From positions 38,601,523-38,665,522 of the forward strand of contig NC_067198.1 in NCBI RefSeq assembly GCF_000699445.3: a stretch of 64,000 bases of DNA, read 5' to 3'. This DNA comes from Schistosoma haematobium (taxonomy: Eukaryota; Platyhelminthes; Trematoda; Strigeidida; Schistosomatidae). The notes beneath the pieces are model-generated. The model was given only the letters and a program-made list of their open reading frames with translations, was not told the DNA's origin and did not search any database. Both the position numbers and the translations under genes were made by a program. Position 1 is the stretch's first letter. Each line of letters opens with the position of its first letter. Of the stretch, positions 10,801 through 22,399 are shown in pieces.

Positions 10801-12922
10801 TAGTGACGACGTCCGACCGCGAGAACGAGTAAAGGCCCTTTTCAGGGCCACCCACAATTTGATTTCCATTATTTTTTATCTACTACTTTTCCGCCGCAAA
10901 GGTCAAGTGATTAAGCACTTATTAATGTCTCATGAATTTAGATATCCCTTAGAGATTAATAATGGAAAAGCGATTATCGCTCATGTATTCGTAAACTTGT
11001 TTCTAACGTTTATTAGATATGAAGGTTAAGAAAACTTAGACAAGATTTTGTCATCTAATGAAGACTAATCTAGTAATTTTATATTGAAAATAATGTGATT
11101 AGCGTTCATGTTTTAGTAACACATTTGTAAACTATCTAATAATAGTACATTTTGAGTACATTTTAATAGGAATATTTTAAATGAGTGAAAATCGTAATTT
11201 TGTCGTTAGGTCAATAAATTTATGATGACATTTATTAGTGAATATTATTACAAAGATGAATGTGATTAAAGCTCATAGAGAATTAAACACAATGAAGAAA
11301 ATTATCTTCCTTATGAATAAAATAATGACATTATAAAACAAGTTGAAACCATCATCGTCGAAATGATTTATGTGATAAAAGGTCATATAGTAAGTGTAAA
11401 AAGAAATAAGAATATTATCCGTTTCATGAATACAAAATGCAAGAATTTTATATTCTTGTTTTATATTAAAAGTACCAGAACTATGCGTACGTAAGAAGTA
11501 CGTCTGATCGTTAACTAAGCCTCCATTGTTATTCATGACTATTGATTATATCACCGTATTCATTTGCACACCTCTTTAACTATTAATTACTGGTACAATC
11601 ACATTATACCAGTTAAAAATTCCCTTAAAATATTCAAAAATAAAAAATAATTTAGCAAACAATCGTTTTCATTAACTTCATCATCACACTATACAGTTAT
11701 TAGTCCATAATTTTAATATTTTATAAAGTCCAAAAGTAAGGGATGGCATTAATGAATTTGACAATCTAATGTGTTAACAATGGTTGACGTTTACATCTGT
11801 AACGATATATATGTTTACGAATTAAAAAGGTCATTCACTGAAGGTCGGGATGATTTGCAGTAAAGTGTTCAGTCACAATAAGTGACTAAGCATTATAGGA
11901 AAATTGAAATTCCAAAAAAATTTGTGTCAATGAAATACATAGTATGAGAATTGAATCTTGTCAATTGACATAATAATAATAATAATAATAATTATCATAA
12001 GGAAAATAAATAATAATAGCATTGTAAATGATCATTGATACAGTTGACCTTATTCATATTTATACGTTTAATGTCGACAGATATTTGTTGAGTCAGTCAG
12101 ACGACGTAGGCTTGTTCATTTACACTTCATGAAATTGATATTTCAAATGCTTGTCAAAAATGGTTACATTCATAATGTCTAGATATAGTTCAGGTTTCAT
12201 ATTACGGTTAACAATATTCACAGATGATTGATTAAACAAACTAGTTTTTATTACGACCAAAAAATTAATTTTAAAATGCAGAACTGCAAATAATTTACAA
12301 GTGAACACAATAAACCGTTTCAATGGACTTTTAAAATTCACCGCATTGAAATCTAACGTCTTCTAATTCTCATTAAGAATGAACATTTACAAAATAAACG
12401 TTCACTAAATATTCAGTGCATATTGCGGAAACATTATTAATTCTTTAATATTCCGTAAAAGTCGTTTCATTAACCCATAGTTTACGGTTCGTTCGCCGTA
12501 ATCAATAAATTATCATGATGACTTATTGATATGTTGATTTCTTTTTCCCATGAACAGACCATGTGTTCCAAAAAAAATTATGCACAAACTTTGGTGATAA
12601 TTTCATTATTATTTTGATATTCAACATTTGACTACCGACCTAATTCAGCAAGCACTATTATCAAATATTCAAACCGGTTTTCACTTTCTTTTTTCCAAAA
12701 CTGGCTTTTCATGTGATACATAAAAGTATTCGTGGCAAGATAGCTAACGACTTCAATTGAAGGTTGACATTAAATTACTTAATCGGAAATCAAAAATTTA
12801 TCTCACTATACACATACACTAACAGTAGGATTGAACTTAATTTGGTGTTTTTTTTTCGTAAAATGTCTAAATTCTTTTCAAGACTAACATGACACAAAAA
12901 GATTTATTCATTATCTGAAAAT
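10801..12922 (+). other. Non-coding tail of MULE copy B with a Penelope remnant
   Basis: There is no gene. Just after the stop is a short hairpin (aaaggcccttttcagggcc, about 10,833-10,852). Segment 11,400-11,600 contains a string equivalent to the end of the Penelope ORF (accagaactatgcgtacgta) and pieces similar to the Penelope inverted repeats. Short (taa) runs lie near 11,970. Copy C has the same tail at 18,609-20,740. Confidence 0.55.
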
Positions 12923-13172
12923 TTTGTTTTTGTAAAAGTACTAATTCCGTGAGGAAATGTGAACACAGTTAATAAAAAAAAGGGTTATAATAATAGATTA
13001 CGTAATATGAATAATAACAATAACAATAGATTTGGTGATTATAATAAGATGATTAAAATGTTTTTGTTAAAATAATTAAAGGTCATAGAGGTGTAAAAAT
13101 AAATATGGTGATATGATGAGTATTCACGAATAAAACAATGAGAATATAAAAAAAATAAGTAAAGGGGGAATG
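12923..13172. repeat. Left inverted repeat of the Penelope element
   Basis: Complementary to 15,906-16,163 with small indels. It runs from gaaaattttgtttttgtaaa to aaagggggaatgcag. Confidence 0.8.
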
Positions 13173-13207
13173 CAGATTTTAATGTTTAAAAGGGAATTAT
13201 CTGTCAA

Positions 13208-15082
13208 TTGAAGAAATGCAAGGACCTTATGACGATGAAAGGGCTCAATGGGTTCTTACGTTACACCGTCAAGCTTGCGTTAGTGAAATGTGAGATCAAT
13301 TTTCTCGAAAGCTGTATCGAAAGTAATGATTATCCTAAACGTTTCTGGAAGGCATTAAGGCGAAACCATATTCATCCCAATGCAAAAACACTCAAACGTC
13401 ATGCACTCAATTATATCGATGCTATCAAACCTCGAAAAGTCGAACTAGATCGCAACATATCTTTAAGAAGTCACGCATTGTTTGAATTGTCGTTAGATGA
13501 ACGTAAACAATTTGAGGACTATGTTACTAATGTTACAGAAAAACAGTCACAAAAAGCTAAATGTAAACACTTGGAAACATTGCAACACGTAGACGTGACT
13601 AAAAAGTTTCCAGAACATCCAGAAAAGTGTGTATTTAATCATTCTTCTATTAAACTTTCGCCAGTCCAAATGCAGGCCTTATCATTGGGTCCGAAGTTCT
13701 GTAACAGCACCTCCAAAACTAGTAGACTTCATACACAAATACAATTCGAAAACCTATCGAATCAAACTCATGATCTTGTGCCAACATCCCCAGAAAATTT
13801 TCAGCACTTTAAATCCACATTAGTGGACTGCAGTCATGGATACGTTAATGCACAATGTAGTAAGAATAACCTATTAACTAACAACCACTTGGATCAGCTA
13901 ATACTCCTGAAAAGAAATAAGGATTTAATCCTAAGTAAACCTGACAAAGGAGCTGGTGTAGTACTACTTGATCGCAAAGAATATTTGGATAAAATGAAGT
14001 TAATTCTAGAGGATGATACTAAATTCTCCAAACCTAAAGAAGTTGATAAAACATTACAAATCGAAAAACAGCTAACAGATGTTGTTAAAAATCTTAAGAA
14101 TAAGGGGTTAATAACCCAAGATTTATATAATCACATGCGTCCCATGGGTTCAGTCATCCCGCGCTTATATGGACTACCGAAAATACATAAGCCGGGTTTA
14201 CCGTTACGACCTATTTTGGACATGTCAAGTTCTCCATACCACAGAATCGCCAAATGGTTAGCGGAAAAATTGGAACCGGTTAGAAGGCAAGTATGTAAAC
14301 ATTCTATTCATGATACTTTTCAATTTATTGATCGTATTAAGGTCGTTAATACTTCCGAAAAACACATGTTCTCGCTTGACGTTAATTCTTTGTTCACTAG
14401 CGTACCTTTAACCGAAACGATATGTTATATATGTGAGTATATTGATTCAAACAACATAGATCTAGGTTTGCCAACTGAACACTTGAAAGAACTATTGTTG
14501 CGCTGTACTTTTAATGTCCAGTTTAGTTTCAATAAGGAAGTATATAGACAGAGGGATGGGATCGCAATGGGGTCTCCATTGGGTCCGATTTTAGCAGACT
14601 GTTTCATGGCAAAACTAGAAAACGACCAACTAAGCTCAATGATCAGTCAATTCCACCTATACGTCAGATATATGGACGACACGTTTATCGTTTGTGACAA
14701 TAATATTGATTTAGAGGATATTTTACAAACCTTTAACTCATGCCACCCTTCCATAGACTTCACGTTAGAAAGGGAACGGGACCAATCAATTCCTTTTCTC
14801 GATGTACGTCTGATGAGAAGGAGTAACGGTTCTTTAAAAAGATCCATCTTTAGAAAACAAACATGGAATGGACAGCTAACCAACTTCTATAGCTGGGTTC
14901 CATTAAGTAGAAAGAGAAACCTCATCCACTCTTTATGTTATCGAATACGTCAGATATGCAGTAAGGAATGCATTAACGAAGAACTTGAATTCCTCAAGAA
15001 AACCCTGACGGAAAATGGTTACATGCAATTGGTTCCCTTTATGAATTTAAATAAAGCAAGAACAAATATTGATGCAGAATAG
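13208..15082 (+). CDS. Penelope-like reverse transcriptase
   Basis: A 624-codon open frame encodes an RT that copies element RNA into DNA at the insertion site. Visible motifs are the Penelope-type LSKPDKGAGVVLLD (13,930-13,975), RLYGLPKIHKPG and LRPILDMSSS, motif A LDVNSLFTSVP (about 14,375-14,410), motif B GIAMGSPLGPILAD (about 14,560-14,600), motif C YMDDTF (about 14,668-14,685) and FLDVRLM. The open frame begins at a TTG, so the real start is uncertain; the first ATG codons lie at 13,215 and 13,230. The frame closes at TAG 15,080, before the GIY-YIG domain that normally follows in the same polyprotein. RT motifs are intact; activity as a full element is doubtful because of the downstream breaks. 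Confidence 0.8.
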   Translation: MKKCKDLMTMKGLNGFLRYTVKLALVKCEINFLESCIESNDYPKRFWKALRRNHIHPNAKTLKRHALNYIDAIKPRKVELDRNISLRSHALFELSLDERKQFEDYVTNVTEKQSQKAKCKHLETLQHVDVTKKFPEHPEKCVFNHSSIKLSPVQMQALSLGPKFCNSTSKTSRLHTQIQFENLSNQTHDLVPTSPENFQHFKSTLVDCSHGYVNAQCSKNNLLTNNHLDQLILLKRNKDLILSKPDKGAGVVLLDRKEYLDKMKLILEDDTKFSKPKEVDKTLQIEKQLTDVVKNLKNKGLITQDLYNHMRPMGSVIPRLYGLPKIHKPGLPLRPILDMSSSPYHRIAKWLAEKLEPVRRQVCKHSIHDTFQFIDRIKVVNTSEKHMFSLDVNSLFTSVPLTETICYICEYIDSNNIDLGLPTEHLKELLLRCTFNVQFSFNKEVYRQRDGIAMGSPLGPILADCFMAKLENDQLSSMISQFHLYVRYMDDTFIVCDNNIDLEDILQTFNSCHPSIDFTLERERDQSIPFLDVRLMRRSNGSLKRSIFRKQTWNGQLTNFYSWVPLSRKRNLIHSLCYRIRQICSKECINEELEFLKKTLTENGYMQLVPFMNLNKARTNIDAE

Positions 15083-15173
15083 TATGAATTCATATTATTT
15101 CGAGGTTTCTCGTCAGCTGCTTACAAACCAAAAAATGTGATAGAATTTTTACATTGAGATAGAGTGAAAACAA

Positions 15174-15836
15174 ATGACATACATGAGTGTAAATAACTGG
15201 GTTACAATAATAACTATATATATATATATGCTAGAACAGGTCAGAGGTTACCCAGAACGGTTCATAGAAAAGAATATGAATAGAGGTAGTTGTGACAAGA
15301 AACCTAGTTGCTCCGTTACGAAGAAAAACCTTTATATAAATCTGGAATTTAAAGGTGATCGAACATCGGAAGTAATCAGAAATCGTCTAACAACAACTAT
15401 TAGAAGAACATTTAATGCAGCTAAATTGCGAATAACCTTCACGAGTAGGAACTTAATTTCTGTGTCCATAAAAGACAAGCTTTCGCGTCTGGTCGCCTCC
15501 ATGTGCATCTACCAGTTCACCTGCTCTTGTGGAGCAAGGTACATTGACCGTAGCCAGCGCTCGCTTTCAACACGGATACGGGAACATATTCCTGCTTGGT
15601 TCTATAAGGGGGAAAGGAAAGCAGTTAGGAGTTCTATACTTGAACACCTAATCGACTGTAACCATTCCACAGATCCAAAAAATGAATTTTAATGTTGTTT
15701 ATATGATTCGCTCAAATCTACCCAGATTTCTTCGCATCCAACTTTTAAAAATAGCCGAAGCTCTTACCATCCAGGAGCTTAAACCAGAACTATGCGTACA
15801 AAAGTACGTCTTATCGTTATCGTTACCTTGGCCTTA
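15174..15836 (+). pseudogene. Penelope GIY-YIG endonuclease region, frameshifted
   Basis: This continues the element after the RT ORF. The frame from 15,174 contains the cysteine-rich lead (YQFTCSCGARYI), then D-R-S where G-R-S/T is usual, and R-I-R-E-H. A frame change at about 15,690 is needed to reach the conserved tail (LPRFLRIQLLKIAEAL and the end LSLSLPWP before TAA at about 15,834). The glycine-to-aspartate change in the YIG-like motif and the frameshift suggest a dead endonuclease. It is separated from the RT ORF by a stop and about 90 bases. Confidence 0.7.
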
Positions 15837-15853
15837 AGCATTTTGATTATCCA

Positions 15854-15855
<2 letters not shown>

Positions 15856-15905
<50 letters not shown>
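15856..15905. repeat. (TTA)n microsatellite
   Basis: A perfect or near-perfect tta repeat of about 50 bp lies between the end of the Penelope coding region and its right inverted repeat. It produces an artificial leucine-rich ORF. Confidence 0.9.
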
Positions 15906-15906
<1 letters not shown>

Positions 15907-16163
15907 TGCATTCCCCCTTTACTTATGTCTTATATTCTCATTGTTTTATTCATGAATACTCATCATATCACCATATTTATTTTTACACCTCTATGACCTT
16001 TAATTATTTTAACAAAAACATTTTAATCATCTTATTATAATCACCAAATCTATTGTTATTGTTATTATTCATATTACGTAATCTATTATTATAACCCTTT
16101 TTTTTATTAACTGTGTTCACATTTCCTCACGGAATTAGTACTTTTACAAAAAACAAAATTTTC
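15906..16163. repeat. Right inverted repeat of the Penelope element
   Basis: Reverse complement of 12,923-13,172, ending caaaattttc before the leader of MULE copy C. Confidence 0.8.
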
Positions 16164-16372
16164 ATATATATACGATTATTCGAATAATATTGTCCGACCG
16201 GCCATTTTTTTTTTTTAAAAATTTTCCAACCCCAAATTACAATATTTTTCATCCCGTGTTTCGTCCAATGAAATGGCTAGTTCCAAAAATTAGATTTAAT
16301 TGGTTAGTTATGTCTTGAAAATTGTTATAAATTATCAGTACTTGTCGACGAAGCACAATCTCAATCGTCATT

Positions 16373-18608
16373 ATGGAGCAGAGTAACGTGCCGAGTACGA
16401 GCGCTGGTGTTTCTCACGTAACGGAAATGGAGGAAGTCTTTTTGACTACCTTGTTTCTGGTTGCGTTTCCATCGGTTGAAGCGTTAAAGACCACTATCAC
16501 AAATTTTGAAAGATCGACTTACAGTCATTATGTAGTGAGAGATTCGCATATTGGCAGAGATCAAAAATCCTACATTAAATTTGTGTGTTGGCGAAATGGG
16601 CGTATAAGATCTAGCGGTTCGTCACAACGTCTTAGACAGAGGAGGTAATTTGGTAAATTGTTTTATAATTTTTAAAATGAAGGGCTTCCATGAACACTCA
16701 ATGTCCGGCCTTCATGTATTGTAAGATTATCGACGGCTACCGGACTTTTGTACGTGGGAATGTGCATCACAATCACGAGTGCAATTCCCTGAGGTACCAG
16801 GGTAATTCATGGATGCGCAGGTTAACGGATGGGGAGTTTGAAACTGTGAGACCGCTGCTGATTTCCGGTACCGCTGCATTCCACATAAAGAATTTTGCTT
16901 ACCAATCTTATGGGAAATGTCTGACCGCTCAAGATGTCTGCAATATGCGGTACAAAGTGTTCTCACACGCGAACCTTCCTGGTACGGAATTTGCCAATTT
17001 ATAATGTACACTATAGGTGATTACGGGAAATTGAAAGCTCACATAACATCCTTGGGTGGGCTTTGCGAATACGAATTGGACGATGAGAACTGTCTATCGT
17101 ATTTCTTCTTCATGACTGCTGAGCAAGTGAATTTGGCCGGTCACTTTTGTGACGTAATTGGTTTTGACGGGACGTACAAAACTAATAACGAGAACGTCCA
17201 TTTATATCAAGTCGTTGCCCTGGATATGAATTTTAAGGCAATACCCATGTGCATTGCCTTGTTAAGTCGCGAAACTTCAACATTCATTTCTGCATTCCTG
17301 CGTTTTTTCCAACGGTGTACCAACAGTCGACAACTGGTAGGCATTGTGACCGATGATTCACCTGCAATTGCTGCTGCTATTACGCAGGTGTATCCGGATG
17401 CACACCATATTCTGTGTCGCGTACACCTTGTTCGGAATGTGATAAAGAGGGTAAGTGTTTCGTTCATTAACATTAACCCAGTAACCGTTATTGTAGAGGG
17501 TGTGATCAGAAATTGTACAACTGTTCTTTCGCCTCATGTTCACTCGAACGGTTGAAAGGTAAATCAAAATCTACATAACATTATTTTGTAGTTTTAACAA
17601 CGTACTTTCGTTAATCGAAATGTCGGACGGAGCGTTTGGCAGATACGTCAGAGACCACCTTCTACCACGGAAACACAAATGGTCCACTGCTTTTCGACCG
17701 CCATCCACTCTCTTTGAACTGAATAATACGAACTTCGTGGAGACCAGCCACCGAGTCTTGAAGATGTATCACCTTAATGGAAAAACACCGGTTCTCAGAT
17801 CCATTTTCAATGTGCTGCTTCGTACTGGATATTGGATGGAAGCAAGATTACATAAATATTCAATGGATTGTCGGGGAAAGCCGATATTGGTGAGGAGCCG
17901 GAAGTACGTCGACTTCAGGAACGACTGACACCAGTTGCCTGTCAACTACTGAAGCGACACCTTCGCATTCCTAGAACGCAGTCTGCATTGTCGGAAGATT
18001 TATTCACCGCTATGGACGCCACGGGGACGTACTACGTACACGTCGATACTAGCCGGTGCTCGTGTCCATTCTTCATTGAAAACGGATTACCATGCCGTCA
18101 TATATTGGCTTACTGCATACACAGTAACACCGAAGTGAACGTACAGTCAATTTGTGACAGGTGGTTACACTATGATGGTTATCTGACTCATATTGCAGTT
18201 GAAAATTATTTCCCAATGCAATTGAGTCAGCCAAGCATGAAGAATGCAGTGATAGCGTTAATCAGGCGAATGTCGGAGGAACAATGCAGTTCACTTCATG
18301 ACTTCATAGTTCACGGTAGACTACCAACAACGCCAGTAAACTTGCATGGAGAACAGCATGATGAGGAGGAAGTAATTTCTATTAACTCCGAAGAGTTAAC
18401 TGAACGGGACATCGAAAATGAAGAAGAGGATGACGAGAATCGACTCTGCGACATCTGTAATCTTGCGCAGCCTCCGTGTGAAACCGGTGATGCGGTTGGT
18501 TGGGTTTTCTGTAGATGTGAAGCAATGTTTCATACCTTCTGTGCCTACGACCCATCGCCGAACGTACGAGCAGTGCACTGTCCTATCTGTGGCGCCATTA
18601 CAAACTAA
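16373..18608 (+). pseudogene. MULE transposase gene, copy C (one frameshift)
   Basis: Same five-exon structure as copy B, with introns at 16,645-16,682, 16,982-17,016, 17,451-17,496 and 17,559-17,591. The start is ATG and the DDE-type core is open across the point where B is shifted. One base is missing at about 17,873 (tcgggga against tcgtggga in B), shifting the frame between the core and the SWIM finger. The SWIM (about 18,058-18,098) and RING-like (18,446-18,598) parts are otherwise intact. B and C therefore have different, non-overlapping lesions. Confidence 0.8.
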
Positions 18609-20740
18609 TAGTGATGACGTTCGACCGCGAGAACGAGTAAAGGCCCTTTTCAGGGCCACCCACAATTTGATTTCCATTATTTTTTATCTACTACTTTTCC
18701 GCGGCAAAGGTCAAGTGATTAAGCACTTATTAATGTCTCATGAATTTAGATATCCCTTAGAGATTAATAGTGGAAAAGCGATTATCGTTCATGTATTCGT
18801 AAACTTGTTTCTAACGTTTATTAGATATAAAGGTTAAGAAAACTTAGACAAGATTTTGTCATCTAATGAAGACTAATCTAGTAATTTTATATTGAAAATA
18901 ATGTGATTAGCGTTCATGTTTTAGTGACACATTTGTAAACTATCTAATAAAAGTACATTTTGAGTACATTTTAATAGGAATATTTTAAATGAGTGAAAAT
19001 CGTAATTTTGTCGTTAGGTCAATAAACTTATGATGACATTTATTAGTGAATGTAATAAGATAATTACAAAGATGAATGTGATTAAAGCTCATAGAGAAGT
19101 AAACGAAATTGAGAAAATTAACTTATTTAGGAATAAAATAATGACATTTGAAAACAAGTTGAAACCATCATCATTGAAATGAGGATGGTGATAAAAGGTC
19201 ATACAGTAAGTGTAAAAAGAAATAAGAATATTATCCGTTTCATAGATACACAAAACAAGAACTTCATATTCTTGTTTTATATTAAAATTTCCTGAAACCA
19301 GAACTATGCGTACGTAAGAAGTACGTCTGATCGTAAACTAAGCCTCCATAGTTATTCATAACTACTGATTATATCACCGTATTCATTTGCACACCTCATC
19401 AACTATTTATGACTGGTACAATCTCGTTGTACCAGTTAAATATTCCCTTAAAATATTCAAAAATCAAAACTAATTTAGCAAACAATCGTTTTCCTTAACT
19501 TCATCATCACACTATACAGTTATTAGTCCATAATTTTAATATTTTATAAAGTCCAAAAATAAGGCATGACATTTATGAATTTGACAATGTAATGTGTTAA
19601 CAATGGTTGACGTTTACATCTGTAACGATATATATATTTACAAATTAAAAAGGTCATTCACTGAAGGTCGGGATGATTTGCAGTAAAGTGTTCAGTCACA
19701 ATAAGTGACTAAGCATTATAGGAAAATTGAAAATGCAAAAAATTTTGTGTCAATGAAATACATAGTATGAGAATTGAATCTTGTCAATTGACATAATAAT
19801 AATAATAATAATAATAAGGAAAATAAATAATACTAATAGCATTGTAAATGTTCATTAATACAGTTGACCTTACTCATATTTATACGTTTAAAGTCGATAA
19901 ATATTTGTTGAGTCAGTCAGACGACGTAGGCTTGTTCATTTACACTTCATGAAACTGATATTTCAAATGCTTGTCAAAAATGGTTACATTCATAATGTCT
20001 AGATATAGTTCAGGTTTCATATTACGGTTAACAATATTCACAGATGATTGATTAAACAAACTAGTTTTTATTACGACCAAAAAATTAATTTTAAAATACA
20101 GAACTACAAATAATTTACAAGTGAACACAATAAGCCGTTTCAATGGACTTTTACAATTTAACCACATTTAAATCTAACGTTGTCTAATTCTCATTATGAA
20201 TGAACATTTACAAAATAATCCTTTACTAAATATTAAGTGTCTTTTTCGGAAAATTTATTACTACTTTCATATACTGTCAAAGTCAGTTCATTAAATGATC
20301 GTCTACGGTTGGTTCACCTGAATTATACATATTGCAACCAGTAATTTATCATGATGATTTATTGATATGTTGATTTCTTTTTCCCATTAACACACCGTGT
20401 GTTACAAAAAAGCCTATGCACACACTTTGGTGATAATTTGTTTATTAATTTGGTATTAAATATTTGACTACCGACCTCATTCAGTAATCACTATTATCAA
20501 ATATTCAAACCGGTTTACAGATGCTTTTTCCCAAAAACTTTCTTTTACTGAGATACATATGATTATTCCTGTTCCGATAACTAACGACTTCAATTCAAGG
20601 TATACTTGATCGGAAAACAAAAATTGATCCCAATACACATTCACTAACAGTAGGATTGCATGGTAATGCAATTAAGTTGGTGTCTTTTTCTTCAAAAGTC
20701 TAAATTTTTTTCAAGACTAAGATTACACAAAAAAAATTAT
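18609..20740 (+). other. Non-coding tail of MULE copy C
   Basis: No gene. It repeats the tail of copy B, with the same Penelope remnant around 19,260-19,400 and somewhat more divergence than the coding part. Confidence 0.55.
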
Positions 20741-21275
20741 TCATTATCATTAAATTTCAAATGTAAAAAATGAAAATTCTGGTATCCAATCACAGCTCCA
20801 GATGTGATTTCGATTTCAACTAATCAGATTACAAAGATGAACAGTTTACGACCAATCACAAAATTATTAAAGGTAACAAAATGTTTGTTCATTATCACTT
20901 GAGCACACACTTGCAAAACAAGTCCACCAATCAATGATACCTAAATTTTTCATTCACACCCCACAATTTTTTTAAAAGGGGTGGTAGGGAATCATATAGG
21001 CCGGTTACTTAATGTCAACCCGATTATTCATTATCATTTAATTTCAAATGTTAAAATGTAAATTCTGACATTCAATCACAGCTCTATATGCGATTTCGAT
21101 TTCAACTAATCAGATTGAAAATAGGAACACTTTACGACCAATAACAAGATTATTAATTATGACAAAATGTTTGTTCATTTTCACTTCACTACACACTAGC
21201 AAAACAAGTACACCAATCAACGATCAATGAATTTTTTTTTTCATACCCTACAATTTCTAATAAAAGGGGAGTACG
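20740..21275 (+). repeat. Tandem duplication of the MULE 3' end
   Basis: About 290 bp at 20,740-20,990 recurs at 21,025-21,275 with clear similarity (ttcgatttcaactaatcaga in both; both end in A/T-rich runs and aaaaggggt/aaaagggg). Confidence 0.7.
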
Positions 21276-22300
21276 AAATCTTAATTGGCGTAGGCTTAAT
21301 GTCAACCATAAATGGTAGGCTTTTATTTATTACATTAACATTAAACGTACGTATACCCAAATGTCACTTGATACAATTGACTTTGTTCGTTTTAAGCTGT
21401 ATAATTGAGATAGATATTTATTTTGTCAGACGTAGGCTTGTACTTTTACACTTAATGTAACCAATATTTCAAATACCTGTCAAAACTTGTTATTCAACAA
21501 TATAGAATATTAAATGGAGACTTTTTTAAACTGCAAATATGCTGTTGACATTACGTGCAAAACTTGTTAAGCCCAATTGACGAGCACAACTAACTATTCA
21601 CATGACTACTTACATAGTCAAGTACTTTTTGTCGTGATTTTAAACTGCTCAACTACAAAGAATGTACAGGTAAAAACAAGTAACGCTTTTAATGGATTAG
21701 CAAAATAACACAATTGACAATCTTGCATTTATTTATGACACCATTATTCAGGTAAAACTAAACAATTCTTTTCTACTAAGAATTACTGTTTGGAAAAGTA
21801 CCCAATCATAAATATTATTTGCTATTTTCTGAGAGAAGTTATTACTATTTTGCTTCATTTACCGATCGTTAACGGTTAGCGTGATTTATGCATGCCGTAT
21901 TCATTATTTTATCATGATGATTTATGGATATGTTGCTACGCATATAACGTTTATTAAAATAACATACGATGTGTTAAGAAAAAACTAATGGGAATACTTC
22001 GATGAATAATTTCTTTACTAATTGTGTATTAAACATTTGACCACCTTTCAACGTCAGTTATTACTATCATCAACTATTAAAACCAGTTATAAGTTTTTTC
22101 CAAAATTCTCTTTTAATGATCTAATCCACGAAATTTCTATAAATCTCAATTGATTATATTGCTTAATCACTAAGGCTTAGTTAGAATTCATCGATGTTGG
22201 TTCAGTTGACCTTTCCTATAGAAATGATGTCGTTGTACTAGTGAACTGGTAGTACTACATTCGCCTATCGTAACTATATGACAAAACATTGAAACATTCT
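21276..22300 (+). mobile_element. Old MULE tail, copy D
   Basis: A diverged version of the MULE tail. Segment 21,370-21,460 (gacgtaggcttgt, tacactta) parallels 7,250-7,345 and 12,055-12,130. It holds no coding region. Confidence 0.5.
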
Positions 22301-22399
22301 GAATAAGTTTTGCATGTACTATTGTTGGACAGATTAGTGTTCATTAGATGACATTTCCTATACGAAATCGTTTACTTAAACCGAATATTTGACAATGCT

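Larger units (their letters stand above)
8365..12922 (+). mobile_element. Mutator-like element copy B (Curupira-type)
   Basis: The unit starts at gaataatattgtccgaccgg (about 8,358) with an A/C-rich leader, carries the split transposase gene (8,565-10,800), and has a 2.1-kb AT-rich non-coding tail. The tail ends abruptly at 12,922 where a Penelope element begins. Compared with copies A and C, about 200 bp of the tail's end is missing. No clean terminal inverted repeats are visible. Mutator-like elements named Curupira have been described in schistosomes, and this cluster fits that type. Confidence 0.75.
12923..16163 (+). mobile_element. Penelope-like element with long inverted terminal repeats
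   Basis: The element is about 3.2 kb, flanked by inverted repeats of about 250 bp (12,923-13,172 and 15,906-16,163), recognisable by aagtactaattccgtgagga on the left and its complement on the right. It carries an RT ORF (13,208-15,082), a GIY-YIG region (15,174-15,836) and a (tta)n run (about 15,856-15,905). It lies exactly between MULE copies B and C and replaces the end of copy B. I see no target-site duplication. Inverted terminal copies are known for Penelope elements. Confidence 0.75.
16172..20980 (+). mobile_element. Mutator-like element copy C (Curupira-type)
   Basis: Direct copy of unit B, offset by 7,808 bases in the coding part. Leader, transposase gene and non-coding tail are nearly identical to B and run to about 20,980, where a diverged duplicate of the last 290 bp follows. 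The end of the unit is complete here, unlike in B. Confidence 0.8.

Noticed and set aside
10610..11029. 139-codon plus-strand ORF overlapping the MULE RING-like region, also at 18,418-18,837
   Set aside because: It is an alternative frame of the transposase. Conservation between copies only reflects overall near-identity.
12935..12965. tccgtgagga inside the Penelope inverted repeat, reminiscent of hammerhead stem II
   Set aside because: The CTGANGA strand is absent and the GAAA position is not aligned; no cleavage triplet can be placed.
15792..16040. Leucine-rich ORF
   Set aside because: It is produced by the TTA microsatellite and the inverted repeat. The true reading there ends with the Penelope tail at about 15,836.
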